Source: Dasyornis broadbenti
Lineage: Eukaryota; Chordata; Aves; Passeriformes; Dasyornithidae
Direction of reading: 5' to 3'
Assembly: GCA_013397935.1 (NCBI GenBank)
Contig: VZRN01005009.1
Location: forward strand, 321,226-385,225
DNA length: 64,000 nt
The notes below the pieces were generated by a model, which did not search any database, was not told the origin of the DNA, and saw only the letters and a program-made list of their open reading frames with translations. Position numbers and translations under genes: made by a program. This document shows, piece after piece, positions 1 through 12,285 of the stretch (within the stretch, counting starts at the first letter, position 1; each line of letters begins with the position of its first letter).

Positions 1-1682
1 GCTTGCAGAGACCTTGGAGGTACTTAGATGAGAGAAGCAACAGAAGCATTCACACAGTGTATTTTAGAAAAATATTATTTTCTTTCTACATGAGAATATG
101 GAGAGGCACATGAAAATTGCTGTCTCTTTTTCCTACAGGCCACAGCCAAGAGCTAATGATTCATATGTAAAAGCAAAAATGCCATAATGCACTTAACCAG
201 ATGTGGAAAGCTGAAAATGGAGGTGTCAGTGGATAGCTGTCCTTAGCTCCTCAGTGTTGCAGTCATCTCTTTCCTTAAGGCCTGGATTGGAAGAGTTTGA
301 AACTTCTCCATCCCAAACAAAGACATCCCCTCTTGCTAAGAGAGTCAGTTCTTTTCAAAATAAATTGTTAGCTGGAATATTCTCTAGACTAGCTGTAAGC
401 TCTTTGAAAATCCACTCTTTAACATTCACATAGAGCTTTGGTACCACCAAGTGCACCAAGAGGCAAACAATTACCTGAAGCAAACCTCACCAAAACACAC
501 CCCTGAGCTCCTCAAGCCAAATCTCAGCACAAGAGCAAATTCTGCCAACATTTTTTTGTTTTACTTCTCAACCGCAGAGAGCTGAAGGGAGGCTCAGACA
601 GAATGGAAATGTATGAAGTTACAGACTCTGCAAACATCCTCTCCTGGATCCAGCAATACCTGTGGAAAATGAGACAGCCTTCAGCCCTGTCAGCTTCCTA
701 GGAAAATTGCTCATGGAAGCAGTGTATAGCAGGCAGAATTAGCAAAGGGCTGCTATTTACACCCTTTAAAATAGCCCTGCTCCATTAGCCTGGCATGGGA
801 CCCCCACAAGCACCTCACTGGGACAGCTGGGGTGGCTGTGACAAGCAGAAGGGCAGGAGAGCAGCTGGAGCAGGTTGGTTCCAACCTCCTTCCCCACCTC
901 ACCTGCTGTGCAATTCAGTATCTGTCTCCATCAAGAGAAGGGCATCTGGTTGTAGGGAAGTCAAGCCTCACACTCTGATGCACAATTTCAGTGTGATCTT
1001 GGGCAAATTGCTTGGATCCAGATCCTTCAGGGGACTTTTACAGAGCCTTAAGTTACTGCTCGGAATTATACACTTAAATAGCTTTGTCATCTCAGTTAAA
1101 ATTTCTCTGTGTTCCAGTTGTTTCAGTAAAAAATAAGACATCAACCCTTCCTTGCTTCTGTGGAATGCAATAGGAATAAAGACAGGTCTCTAAGATGCCA
1201 GGGTAAGTATCTACAGAGACACTTAATGAAGTTAAAAGAGTTTGTATTTAAATGTCATTTATAAAAAGAGGGTTTAGCTCAGCTTTCTGATCATACAGTG
1301 TCTGTCCTTTCCACAAACATCCTCACTTTTCAGTCATTAGTGACTGGACTGAGAGGAAGAGGTTTCAGAGAAATTAAAGACACTTAATGTTTTAAACGAA
1401 GGTACCTCTTCTACAAGAGCTTGGCGGTGTGTCCCACCACTGAGAAAACACATGGGACTAGCTCAGCCCTCACCAGGCACCAGGAACCCACAGGGTGAAG
1501 AGGCTTTAGCTCTGCCCCAAACACAGGAAAACTTCAGTCAGAAAATCCAGTGATGATACACACCAATACAGGGATCATGATTAATTGTTCCACTCTTTGC
1601 CAAACTTCTTGTTTAAAAATCCTTTTCATGCTTCAGCCTTTATCACTTTGCCTGGTGTTCACCTCTCTTTTGTGAGCACTTT
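1..1682. other. Intergenic, no feature recognised
   Basis: AT-rich unique sequence. Short open frames (up to about 113 codons) show no family resemblance. Confidence 0.7.
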
Positions 1683-1785
1683 GAGGACATGGTTTAGTGG
1701 CAAACATGGTGGTGGTGCTGAGTTGGACCTGATAACCTTAAAGATATTTTCCAGCATTTACAATTCTGTGATTCTATGATTCATT
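1683..1785 (+). mobile_element. CR1 LINE tail fragment
   Basis: Degenerate sense 3' end: GAGTTGGACCTGATAACCTT… followed by TTCTGTGATTCTATGATTC, the characteristic CR1 terminal octamer repeat. Confidence 0.8.
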
Positions 1786-2507
1786 TATCTTTTCTTCTGC
1801 ATTTAATACAGGGTTACCAGACTGCATAGATAAATCTCCCCTTTTTTAGCAGTTCAGCAGCAACAATGAGGACAAACTACTGTCTACAGTCTCACATTCC
1901 CTGGCTAGTTCCATCCATATCTGAAATCCCTGCGTGCTCTCCCAGCCTGGCTCACAGAGGTTCTCACCCTGTAGTCTGTAATTTGTGAAGAGTCCCTATA
2001 GTCCTTCCTGGTGGGCTGTAGAGGACACTTGGCTCTGCAATGTTCGTGAGGCTTCTTTCTCCAGCTGGATTGGAACAATCCTACTGAGTTGTTACTGAAA
2101 AAATTAAAGTGCATTTGGCACCTTCTAGTATTACTTTGTTTGATCAGCCAAGGACACAGGTGCTACAGTTCCTATTTCAATAATCTGTTGCAAAACAGAG
2201 AGGAAATGGTTTCTGTGGCTGTCCAGTGGAGAGGATATGGCCTGTGTGGCTCTGAATGGAAGTCTTTGTACACACGCATTTCCAAAACTCAAAACAGCAT
2301 CCTAGCCATCAATTAGGATTATGGTCAAAGCAGCTCAAGAAAGAGCACAGCAACTTCCCACTATGTCGGACCCAAAATCTACTGAGTTCACCCTTGTCCC
2401 TGGGAGGGGAGAGGAGAGAGAGAAGCAGATACTGAAGGAGGAATGTGCCCAGAGAGGCTGTGGATTCCCCATCCCTGTAACATTCAAGATCAGAATGGAT
2501 GAGGCTC

Positions 2508-2612
2508 TGAACTACTTGGTCTAGTGGAAGGTGTCCCTGCCCATAGCAGGAGTTGGAATGAGAGAGGCTTTAAGTTCCCTTTCAACCCAAAACCTTCCGG
2601 GAATCTCTGAAC
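2508..2612 (+). mobile_element. CR1 LINE tail fragment
   Basis: Sense CR1 3' sequence (GTCTAGTGGAAGGTGTCCCT … TTGGAATGAGA) with a decayed terminus. Confidence 0.85.
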
Positions 2613-3066
2613 GTAGGGCACAGGCCAAATACAGCACAGATCTGCCTGAACTCCACCAGCTTCCAGCAAGCAAAGGGATGTGGAGTTTCTGAACCAGGGT
2701 TGCAACAAAAAAACACATGTAAAAGCCACCAAGAAATTTATGGTTCTACTTTTTGCCTTTTCTAAGTTGTTGGAAGGTCAGCTGGGATGAAATATTCCAG
2801 AGCAATTCACAATTTTGTTATTTACTGAAGTTCCTTAGAAAAAGGTAAATTGTCTTCTTCCACTCACCCAGTAGTTTCCAAACAGTGTTATCTAAATAGT
2901 CTAATAGCCTTGAATCATTGGTTTCTCAGTTAAGCCAAACTTATTTGAATAATTTTGGAATAATTTACATCTCTCTTTGCAAATTGAGATACTACTTCGT
3001 CCAACTCCCATTCCAAGAACTGATAAAGTTTGCTGTAGGTCTGCTCCCCTGATAAATCCCAGTTAC

Positions 3067-3188
3067 CTGTTTCTCCTGCCGTTGCAGACACAGAATTCCC
3101 AGTCTGCTCAGAAGTCTGCTGGATTGACTGTTCAGCCATCAAGTCTGTTTGTTCCCCATTCCCCAAACGCAGGAACGTTGGAAATATT
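3067..3188 (-). other. Unassigned candidate exon
   Basis: On the minus strand a strong acceptor (TTTTTTCTTTTCTGCTTCAG) precedes a 122-nt open segment that ends ACAG|GTAACT. The frame reads EQTDLMAEQSIQQTSEQTG and on through SVSATAGET, a hydrophilic Q/E/T-rich composition. The same frame stays open past the donor to a stop at 2930 (SKLYQFLEWELDEVVSQFA). I do not recognise a family. It could be an exon of an unannotated or non-coding transcript, or a chance ORF. Confidence 0.2.
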
Positions 3189-3902
3189 CTGAAGCAGAAA
3201 AGAAAAAACACATTTCCCCTCAGCTTTAGACAGCTTAGTTAGAATCAAGAAATTACAAGATATTTTTCTGTAAGCAGGTGCTCAGGCAAAGTTTCTTCTA
3301 TGTCAGTGAAAGTTTGTTAAACAGCTCTCAGGGACTCTGGATCATTTCACAAATGAAATGAGCTGAAGTTTTTGTGTCAGTTCTCATTTACCAAGCAACA
3401 ATCATGACAGAGGCAGCAGTCACACCCTGGCACGGTGGAGGAGTGGGGTTTCTGAGCAGAGGATTCATAGCAACTGTCACCCATCATCTCTGCTGATGGT
3501 TCCAACTATCAGCAACCAAGAATGCCATGGAAAATCCTACCCCATTTTCCCCTGAAGGCATTCCCTAAGGCAGAAGGAAAGTAGGTAATAATTTGCTGCA
3601 GGAAAACTGGTGGGGGGGAAAAAAAAAGATTTTAAAAAGAAGATTATTAAATCAGATGCCATCTTGTGGCCAAATACAGGTTGGGATGGAATTGCTGTGG
3701 AAGATACAATACAGCTACAAAACACACAATAAATACACAGACGAAAGAGAAGAAATAAAGGATTAAAAGACTGGTGACACACTATGGAGGCTTTTAGGCT
3801 CCAGGTCTGTAGTTTTCTGTTGAATGTTTTTCTCTTTGCCGGTGTAGAAGCAATTCCTTCCTACTTCCGACAATTAAACTCCAGTAAAAGATTTAATTAA
3901 TG

Positions 3903-3960
3903 ACAAGATAGTCTTTAAGGTCCCTTCCAATCAAAACCATATTGTGGTTCTATGCATAGA
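3903..3960 (+). mobile_element. CR1 LINE terminal remnant
   Basis: Only about 55 bases remain: GTCTTTAAGGTCCCTTCCAA followed by a decayed GTGGTTCTATG end. Confidence 0.75.
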
Positions 3961-4124
3961 AAAGCTACTTTTGGCCTTTTAGATAATTTCAGATCACCTC
4001 TCATTTCCCATATGACTGACTGTGTGGTCTCTGCAGAATAGGAAACCACCACAGAACCAGGTAAAGCCTATACTGTCACACATTTTAAATTATTCTCATT
4101 TCTGTTTCATGGTTTTGTTAACCA

Positions 4125-4440
4125 GAAATCACAGGATCACAGACTGGTTTGGGTTGGAAAGGGCCATAAAGACCATCCAGTTCCACTTCCCTGCCACGGG
4201 CAAGGACACCTTCCACTATCCCAGGGTGCTCCAAGCCCTGTCCAACCTGGCCTTGGACACTTGCAGGGATCCAGGGGCAGCCACAGCTTCTCTGGGCACC
4301 CTGTGCCAGGGCCTCACCACCCTCACAGCCAGGAATTTCTTCCCAATATCCCACCTAACCCTGTCTTCTGTCAGTAGGAAGCGATTCCCCCCTTGTCCTG
4401 TCACTCTAGGCCCTTGTCCTAAGTCCCTCACCATTAAATC
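4125..4440 (-). mobile_element. CR1 LINE 3' fragment
   Basis: Antisense on +: starts AATCACAGGATCACAGACTG, GTTTGGGTTGGAAAGGGCC, through the CAGCCACAGCTTCTCTGGGC block to the CCTTGTCCTGTCACTC region. Confidence 0.95.
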
Positions 4441-7212
4441 ACGTGGCCCTCCCAGTGCGCTGTTGGAGGACCCCAATTCCAGACTGTGAACATCACAAAT
4501 ATAAAAATAAGTTTCTAACATACACACAGGCACCCAGTGCCACTGAACACAGTCTCAGCAACATCTGCACAGGGCTGGGGAATACACCAGAGCCCCAGGC
4601 CTTCTCCAGAGTGACAGCTGGAGCCCAGGTGGGATTCCTTATGTGGAAATGGTGCGAGATGCCTGTGTTTAGGGAAATGACCTGTTCCCACCCAATGGAA
4701 ACATACAGGACTATATATCTGAACATAAAAAGAAATATATCTGAGCTGGTAGCAGCAGCAGTTGTGAGTAAGGGGTTAACTAGCAGCCATTATTATAGTG
4801 AGGAAATTACCCCAACAGAAGTATAATCCACATGGTAGAAGACAAGTGTTATTCACAAGTTATTAATAAAAGAGACCAAAAAGAAGGCAACGCTATACTG
4901 TTCTGTTAATCTCATAAGCCCAGATGTTCATGAAATGAAAAACAGCCCAAGTACACGACCTTTCATACTGATGTAAAGGAATGTTTAAGATATGATGGGA
5001 TGTTATATATCACAGGATGTTAAAAACATCACGGAGAAAATTCAATATGGATAGCAAAAATGTAAAGAATTTAATACTTACAAAAAGATCTATCTGATAA
5101 GATGCAAAAAAAATAAAAGCAGACTATAAATTTCCATAATCATTATTTGACACACTTTTATAGACACCGTTGGTTTTACAGTGTCAAAGTACAGTAATGG
5201 CAGGAATCACTATGGCATGGAATTGCTACAATTATTGCATACTTGCTCTTGCATGAAAAGAACTGTTCATTCTTGGGAAGACATGAGATGTTCTGGTTTT
5301 ATGCACAATAAAATGTTGTGCAGAAAGCACCCTGCATGCAAGAAAAATTCAAAAACTATGGACTCTATTGCAGCCTGCTCTTGAAGTCAGTTCTTGACGT
5401 AAACAATTCATTTGGGAGCAAATTCATTTGGGGAATTAGGAAATCTGGAGATTCTAAAATAAAATGTCTCTGGATGCTGGTCACCTCACCCTCTTCTGTT
5501 CCAGCAGTGGTGAATGAATACAAGTAAAGAGCCACAGGTACTGTGGGGAGAACAGAAGGAAAATCTGTGTGTGCAGACTGCAAAGAATTCAGACATAATC
5601 TTTTGGTCTTTCCCCTTGTTTCTTTTCTTTTCAGATGCTTCAGTGTAAAACATGTGGTTTACACACATCATTGTGTAAACTTCTCCAGGATGATTTCAGA
5701 CACAGGGCAGGCCCTCTGTAAACAAGGTGGAAAAAGCCAGGCCTCAGAGCGTGTGGAACATGTGCCTATTGTAGCTCTTTATTCCTAACACCACCTGGCT
5801 GATGGGGATTCTGGATTCTGCAGCCACAGACTGGCTCGGACCTATTGGAAGTGATGGAGTAAAGGCAAAGAAATCCAGCAAAAACTAAACTCGTGTCCCC
5901 ACTCTCCTCTCCCAGCATCCCCATCCTTGCTGACACTGGAACAATGTGGCCTCGGTGAGGGGAGTGTGGGGCAGGTTTGGGAGGTCAGTTTACACACAGG
6001 TCAGCTTAGACGTGGTGTATACAGTATTGGGGTCTGTTTTCTATTTGCTTGTCAAATACCAACACCATAAAGAAAGAAATAGTACTAAATCCACCATTTT
6101 AACCTTACACATACCCACAATTACAGCTGAAATAACTCAGCAATTTTTGAGTTATATGAGTGCAAAGAAAGCATCTGTAACCAATCACCTATTTTTTGTT
6201 GGTGCTTTTTTTTCCTGGCAATTCTATATCTTAAAAATTGTGAATGCAGTTCTATTTTCTTTAAAAAACTTGTTAAAAAAAAAAAAAAAAAAAAAAAAAC
6301 AACACGTGCTCTCAGGCTGAAAACACACATGCCAAATTCAGCCTGGAGAGAATTTTTACGGCTGAGTTATAAAACCCTGAAAATAGGGATTTATAATGGA
6401 AATGCTGACAGACCATTAACTACAATAATAACATAAATGGAGCAATAGAATTTCCAAGTTATCTCCTTTTTGTTTGTGTCAGCATTCCTGCACCAAGAGC
6501 CTGTGTAACACACACACACAGAGCATTAGCAGCACATCACTAAGGGTTGGCTCCTATGATGTTCACAGGATGCAGAGGAAGACACAGCAGAGGAAGCAGA
6601 AAAAGACAGTATGCGGGAGGTAGGTCGTGGCGTGCATCACATCCCCAGTCAGCTCTGACTGGATGCAGGATCTAATCAACTCTTGCTGATACAGGTTTTG
6701 TGAGGAATCCTGCCACCAAGCAAAGGCAAGTAGCAGATACCAGTTCACCTGTCTTGCTCCCTGCTGTATCCACAGGAGAGCAAGGCACTGCATGCTGATC
6801 CCACACACTTCCAGTGCCCAACATGAGGATTGCTTTGAGCCTTCTTTGTGACCCACAAAAGAAAGAGGGAGGTGATAATTTGGCATGAAAACAATGCACA
6901 TGAGGACTGTTAAAGAGTGTGACTACACTTTACATGCTCTTGCTTTAAAAGCTCAAGTACTGTCTTCTCTGAGAAGATGAATATACTGAAAATATGCAAA
7001 GTGTCATGCTGCTCAAGATAATTTGTTCCCTATTACAGAAAGGGATGAGTTGTTTAAAAATAAAATAAGTGGCAGCTAAAGCTACAAAATCTGTGCGTTC
7101 TTCACCCTTCCAAGAAAAAAACCCTCTTACTGGTGTTATAAACGTCCAGCGTGTTTAGCCCATCACCAGAGGTTTATAACAAAACGTGTTCCTCATGAAA
7201 ACAGAATTTCAA
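4441..7212. other. Intergenic, no feature recognised
   Basis: Unique sequence with a poly-A run at 6275 and a short (CA)n near 6510. No gene is seen. Confidence 0.7.
6275..6299 (+). repeat. Poly-A run (25 A)
   Basis: Uninterrupted A25 in AT-rich sequence. No clear target-site duplication or gene copy was seen upstream, so a processed pseudogene tail is not supported. Confidence 0.9.
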
Positions 7213-7445
7213 ATTCATAGAAGCCCAGAATGATCTGCATTGGACAGAACCTTAAAGCTCATTACATTCCAATCCTCTGCCATGGGCAGGCACACCTCCC
7301 ACTAGACCAGGTTGTTCCAAGCCGCATCCAACCTGCTCTGGAACATTTGCAGGGATGGGGCAGCCACAGCTTCTCTGGGCAACCTGTGCGAGCACCTCAC
7401 CACCCTCACAGCCCAGAACTTCTTCAAATTATTCTGCATGGGGTT
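7213..7445 (-). mobile_element. CR1 LINE 3' fragment
   Basis: Antisense on +: ATTCATAGAAGCCCAGAATG … CATGGGCAGGCACACCTCCC … GGGGCAGCCACAGCTTCTCT. Confidence 0.92.
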
Positions 7446-8795
7446 AACACTGGGAGCGAAGGAGAATGACAGACCCATGTGTAGTTAGGATTTGTCAGAT
7501 TCAGGGCTTTGAAAGATACTTTAATCAATCAGCATCATTTGTTCCCTGGCTCGTTTGTCCTACACCTCCTAAGACACCTGACATAACAGAGCCAGTATCA
7601 CTCCCATTTTACAGATGGTTAAAGAAAGGCACAGCGGTGAAATAAATTCCTCAATATTACATATCAGATTTCTTTCAAAACCCAGGAAAAGAACCAAGTT
7701 TTCTCCTTGTTTTAGTAACCTCTGCTGTACAAAACCCAGATTTTAATCTTTTTCATTTTAAAGGTAAAAAGGCTCAATATGACCCAGGAGTTGATATAAC
7801 TCATCTGCTTCACAAAAGCCCTGGTTCAGTCCAGAAGTGGAGAGAAAACTCTGAGATCACAGAAATTATGTTCTTCACAAAAAATCCTGAGTTTTACACA
7901 AAAAGAGCAAGTTTAAACAAAAGAACAGTCTTTTTCTGCTAACACCATCAATGACCCTGACAGTCCCTCCCTGCTATCACCCTTTTCTGACATCCACCAG
8001 CTCCCTCAACGGGGAACCATTCTCCTAAAAACATTCTTCTCTGCATCAAAAGAAGGAAAACTAGTGGCTGTAACAACTCAAGCTGCTTTACTGAGTCCTT
8101 CTGCCACTATTGCTCTGCTTTTGTCCAACACACGTGTCTGAGTCTCGTCTGTGCTCAGGATATTTGGCAGGCCGAGCACCCTTTGTCCCCCTTGCATGCC
8201 GAGCACTCCACAAAACTGCTCCCAACAGTGCACAGGCGCTCACGCCACTGTTTGGATTAGAGAGCCTGGAGATGACACGTGGCTCTGCCTGTTGTTTACA
8301 GCCCAGGATAACACAACAGACGCTCCGTTGTCCCAGTGTCTCGCCAAGATTAGCACGTGGAAGAGCAGGAGCTGGCCAGGGCTAAGGCTCAGCAGGACAG
8401 AGGTTAGGCTTGCGGGCAGAGGGAAAGGCTCCAAGGAGCACTGCGGTTCCTTTGGAGTGAGGACATGTGCTCGTGGATTATCAGGAGAATCCGTGTTCTG
8501 TAAGATTTCTTTCTCCTTATTGATACTCTCACAGCAACATCTGTGAGCAGCACTTTCTACCATCTCTGAGAAGCCAAAAGGCTGTGTTACAACCATGTGA
8601 TGATCCAGCCTCAGGGATAAATGCCTTCCTCACTTTCCAGCTGGCTATGGCATTGTAGCCCATTTGGACTTGGAGCCTTGGCATCAAGGAACCTCCAGGT
8701 GGTACCAAAGAATGTAGCACAATTTCTTTCCCACAGCAAATGTGGGCAGGTTGTTTCCTTGCTATCACCCTGGCTATCCATAAAATACGATCTTA
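7446..8795. other. Intergenic, no feature recognised
   Basis: Includes a more GC-rich patch near 8100-8480 with overlapping short ORFs on both strands. None resembles a known protein. Confidence 0.65.
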
Positions 8796-9140
8796 AATTC
8801 ATAGAATCACAAACTGGTTTGGGTTGGAAGGAACCTTAAATGCTGTCTTCTTCCAACCCCCTGCCATGGGCAGGGACACCTTCCACTATCCCAGGTTGCT
8901 CCAAGCCCAACCTGGCCTTGGACACTTCCAGGGATGGGGCAGCCACAGCTTCTCCGGGCACCCTATGCTAGGGCCTCCCCACCCTCACAGCCAAGAATTC
9001 CTTCCCAATATCCTTTCTAATCCTGCCCTCCATCAGTGTGATGTCATTGCCCCTTGTCCTGTCACTCCTGGCTCTTGTCCAAAATCCTTCTCCAGCTCTC
9101 TCTAGCCTTCTTTATGTTCTGGAAGGGTGTAAAGGGAGTT
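8796..9140 (-). mobile_element. CR1 LINE 3' fragment
   Basis: Antisense on +: ATTCATAGAATCACAAACTG, GGTTGGAAGGAACCTT, on to CCAGCTCTCTCTAGCC and TGTTCTGGAAGGGTG. Confidence 0.95.
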
Positions 9141-12100
9141 CTGGACTGGAAGGAAGTTCTCATCTTTATTTTCAAGGGACCAAATGCCCTAAAGAAAACT
9201 GGTCCAGAAGCCCATGGCCACCTCCAGAGTTCCCTTCTCAAGGATACTGCCACAGCTGATGTTAAAACGAGGATTATTGCCCTGGAAATAGAACTGCCAG
9301 GCAATAGAACATTTTCTGCTGTACTCAAGCCAGCCAGAAGCACTTTCACCTTCCTATCCAAGCCCATCCTAAACCTTCATTTTCATAGGAAAAATGCATA
9401 GCTCAACCCACCCAATAAACTGCAAATCAAAGGGAGTCCTCCCTCCGTTAACTTTTCTCCCCACATTTACACAATCCATGCACTGCCATGGTTCTAAACT
9501 GGAAAGAAGTGTGGGATTTTTGCAAATAATCACCAGAAGTGAAGTGGTGAAGCAGCCAACAGAGTGTTAACCTGGCAGCTGACTGCACTAGGGAATGGCA
9601 ATAGGGTGACTATTCCCAGAAGGAAAACTTAGCTCAGTAATCCCCAGCCTTGCTGGCACTGCCTGAAGAAGGCTGGCACCTCAGAGCTTGATAATATGGT
9701 ATTAATCATGTTCTTAGTCATCTATAGTCATCCTCAAAATCAAACAGCAAAACCGAGAGGAACAGGAAATGCTGAATTAAGGTGACACTTCCCCCACACA
9801 AACCACCACTCCGACTTAATCCTGTTCTTCAGCCAGGCCAATCCCAGTAAATTAGACTTCTCAAGCTGTTTGAAGTCCTGAGCAGCCAGCTCCGAAGTGA
9901 GGAGTAAGTACATGGCTTCCAGCCACACTTGCAATGCCTCTCTGCCAATTTCATCCTCCCCAGATGCAGGTTCATGAGGCATGACAAAATTTGGGGGCAA
10001 AGTGGAACAGATGCAGAGAATCATTTCTCCTGCTTTGAGGTTTCAACAGGAATGCTCCAAACAGCTTTGGTGAAGGTTGAAGAAAACAGGCAGAGCTCAG
10101 CACCTGCCCTCACCCCGCTCCACACTCCATGGTTTCACTGTGTCATGGTGAGAAGGACAAACTTTCACTATGTGCAGCCTTGGCTTTTAAAGTCGCAGTA
10201 CTCCTTCTAAGTGATTTATAATATTATAAAGTGGTTTGAATTACTGAAAAATAGAGGGGCTAGAATTTTTTTTATTTTTTATTTAGTTCTTAAATTGGTT
10301 TGGTTATTTGTTTCATTACAGAAGATCAAAAATAATCTTGGTGTTCACAATGAGCAGTAAAGACCATTCAAATATGTTGGAATAAGTTTAAAAGCAGGTG
10401 GTTACCTTATTAAGTGTTAAATATTCAGAGACGAAATATGAGTCTGTTTCCACCTAGGGCATGCAGTAAATGGCTTCCACATATGCATAACAGCCCATTA
10501 GCACAATAAAAAAATTAGTTATCCAGCTGAAATTAGAACAAATGTGTATTAAATGCAAGAATTTCAAAAGATCCGTTTTATTTAAAGAGCCCTTATTGCA
10601 GCTGGATAGTCCTGAGTCCCCTGATCTAAACAAATACAGCACAATAGAAATTATTCTTTGGAATTCTTTTACCCACAAATTATTTGTGGGAGGGGGGTGG
10701 ATGGATAGAGTGTGGTTTGGGCTCATCAGGTACATGATAAAAAACCCTCATATTCTCATTTCCTAGAGTTTAAGGATTCCATGGGCAGAAAAGCAGCTTT
10801 CCAGGACAAGGTACTTCCTTGAGTCTGCAACATCAATAAAATTCACTCCTGAAATTTAGCTTAGTGAAGTAAACTATGATTGTTCTCAACATTTTGATGG
10901 CATTTTAGCAGGTCTCATCTCTGCATGAGTTACCTACTGCAAAATTAACTTGTTGAACTTTAACTGACTCTTTTGGAGTGACATATTCACTGGCAGGTGG
11001 GCTCTAAAGAGACAAGCATCCAGGCTTAATAAACATGCAGCCTATCAGCCTGTGTGTGTTTTAATAACCATAACAATTTTGTAGGTATTCAAAAAACCCA
11101 AAATAATTTTATTTTTATAACAACCTGTGGCAAGTCAAATCGGGAATAGGGCAGACTAACACTAAAGTAAATGCCTATAAACTTTTAGCCATATATGCAA
11201 AAAATAAAATTCTACAATAAAAGCAGTTTAGCAGTCCCCATGCCCACATTTCAGCTGAAGGGAACTGTTTCAGTCACATGTGCTTTTTCTCTGGAGAGTT
11301 ATGTTTGGTATTTTACACTCAACTCTGGCACTATTTTTCACTTGTTAATTGGAAACCACAATCACTTCTGCAATGTTTTGCTCTGCTTTCTGTACTTGTG
11401 ATCTGCACTCAACTGTCAAATATTTAAAGCCCAAAGCTGTCCTGACAAGGGAACAACATCTGTCCCAGCTCTCCTTGGGGCTGACCTTCCACAAAGTGAG
11501 TCCTGGCTTCCATCTGTAGCAAACGGGTCGTTACTGGAAAGACAAAAGCCAATTCTACAACCTGCATGAGAAAAAGACTCCAGCATCGTGCCTGCTCACA
11601 CCAGGGTGGAGTTTAGCACTCAGATTCATCAAAATGTGTGCATTTTGTACTGAAAGGGAGAAATTTTAGAAACACATGCAAATCTTCTTCAACATTAGCT
11701 TTCTGGCTAATTAGGGGCTAATCCCAGCCGTGTCACACAATATGAAATCTGCTATATGATCTAAAACTTTATTGTTGAGATTGTTATCATGGACATTGTT
11801 AAAACAAACGTCAGTCCCAATGATGGCAGGACTGTGGGATCTCTCTCAGATATATACACATACACACCACGTGCCTGTATATGTATGTGTGTGCATTGTA
11901 GTTATCATCATGTCTTAGCAATTAAATTCCAATTTTAATATATAGTAAAAAAACTTAGTAGTTTTTATCGCTGGGGAGGAGATTGAGTCACCAAGGCCGT
12001 GCAAAACCAAGCTTGATTGCTTCAACCATTCCAGTAAGTAGCTCTTCAAAAGTTTCCATGAACAAATCTAATTTTTATCCTGCATCTCTGCTAAAAGTAC

Positions 12101-12189
12101 ATTCCAGCACTACCTCTACTGCCATTTAAACACACAGAAACATCAGAAATATCCCTAAACAGAACAGCTAAGAAGCTGGCACCTGGGGA
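9141..12189. other. Intergenic, no feature recognised
   Basis: Unique AT-rich sequence; the inverted repeat at 11851 is the only structure noted. Confidence 0.7.
11851..11893. repeat. TA/CA-TG imperfect inverted repeat around an E-box
   Basis: TATATACACATACACAC is followed by CACGTG (11868-11873) and then GTATATGTATGTGTGTG. The two arms are imperfect reverse complements. Confidence 0.7.
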
Positions 12190-12285
12190 TATAGGTTAGG
12201 GGTGGCTTTGCCAGTGTTAGGTTAATAGTTGGACTCGATGATCTCAGAGGGCTTTTTCCAGCCTAAGTGATCCATGATTCCATAC
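12190..12285 (+). mobile_element. CR1 LINE tail fragment
   Basis: Sense copy of the GTTAGGTTAATAGTTGGACT subfamily: CGATGATCTCAGAGGGC … CCTAAGTGATCCATGATTCC. Confidence 0.85.

Larger units (their letters stand above)
1786..4124. other. Intergenic with CR1 remnants and one candidate exon
   Basis: Apart from the two CR1 pieces and the candidate exon listed separately, nothing is recognised. Confidence 0.65.

Noticed and set aside
6150..6300. Processed pseudogene ending in the A25 run
   Set aside because: No recognisable coding sequence upstream and no clear target-site duplication.
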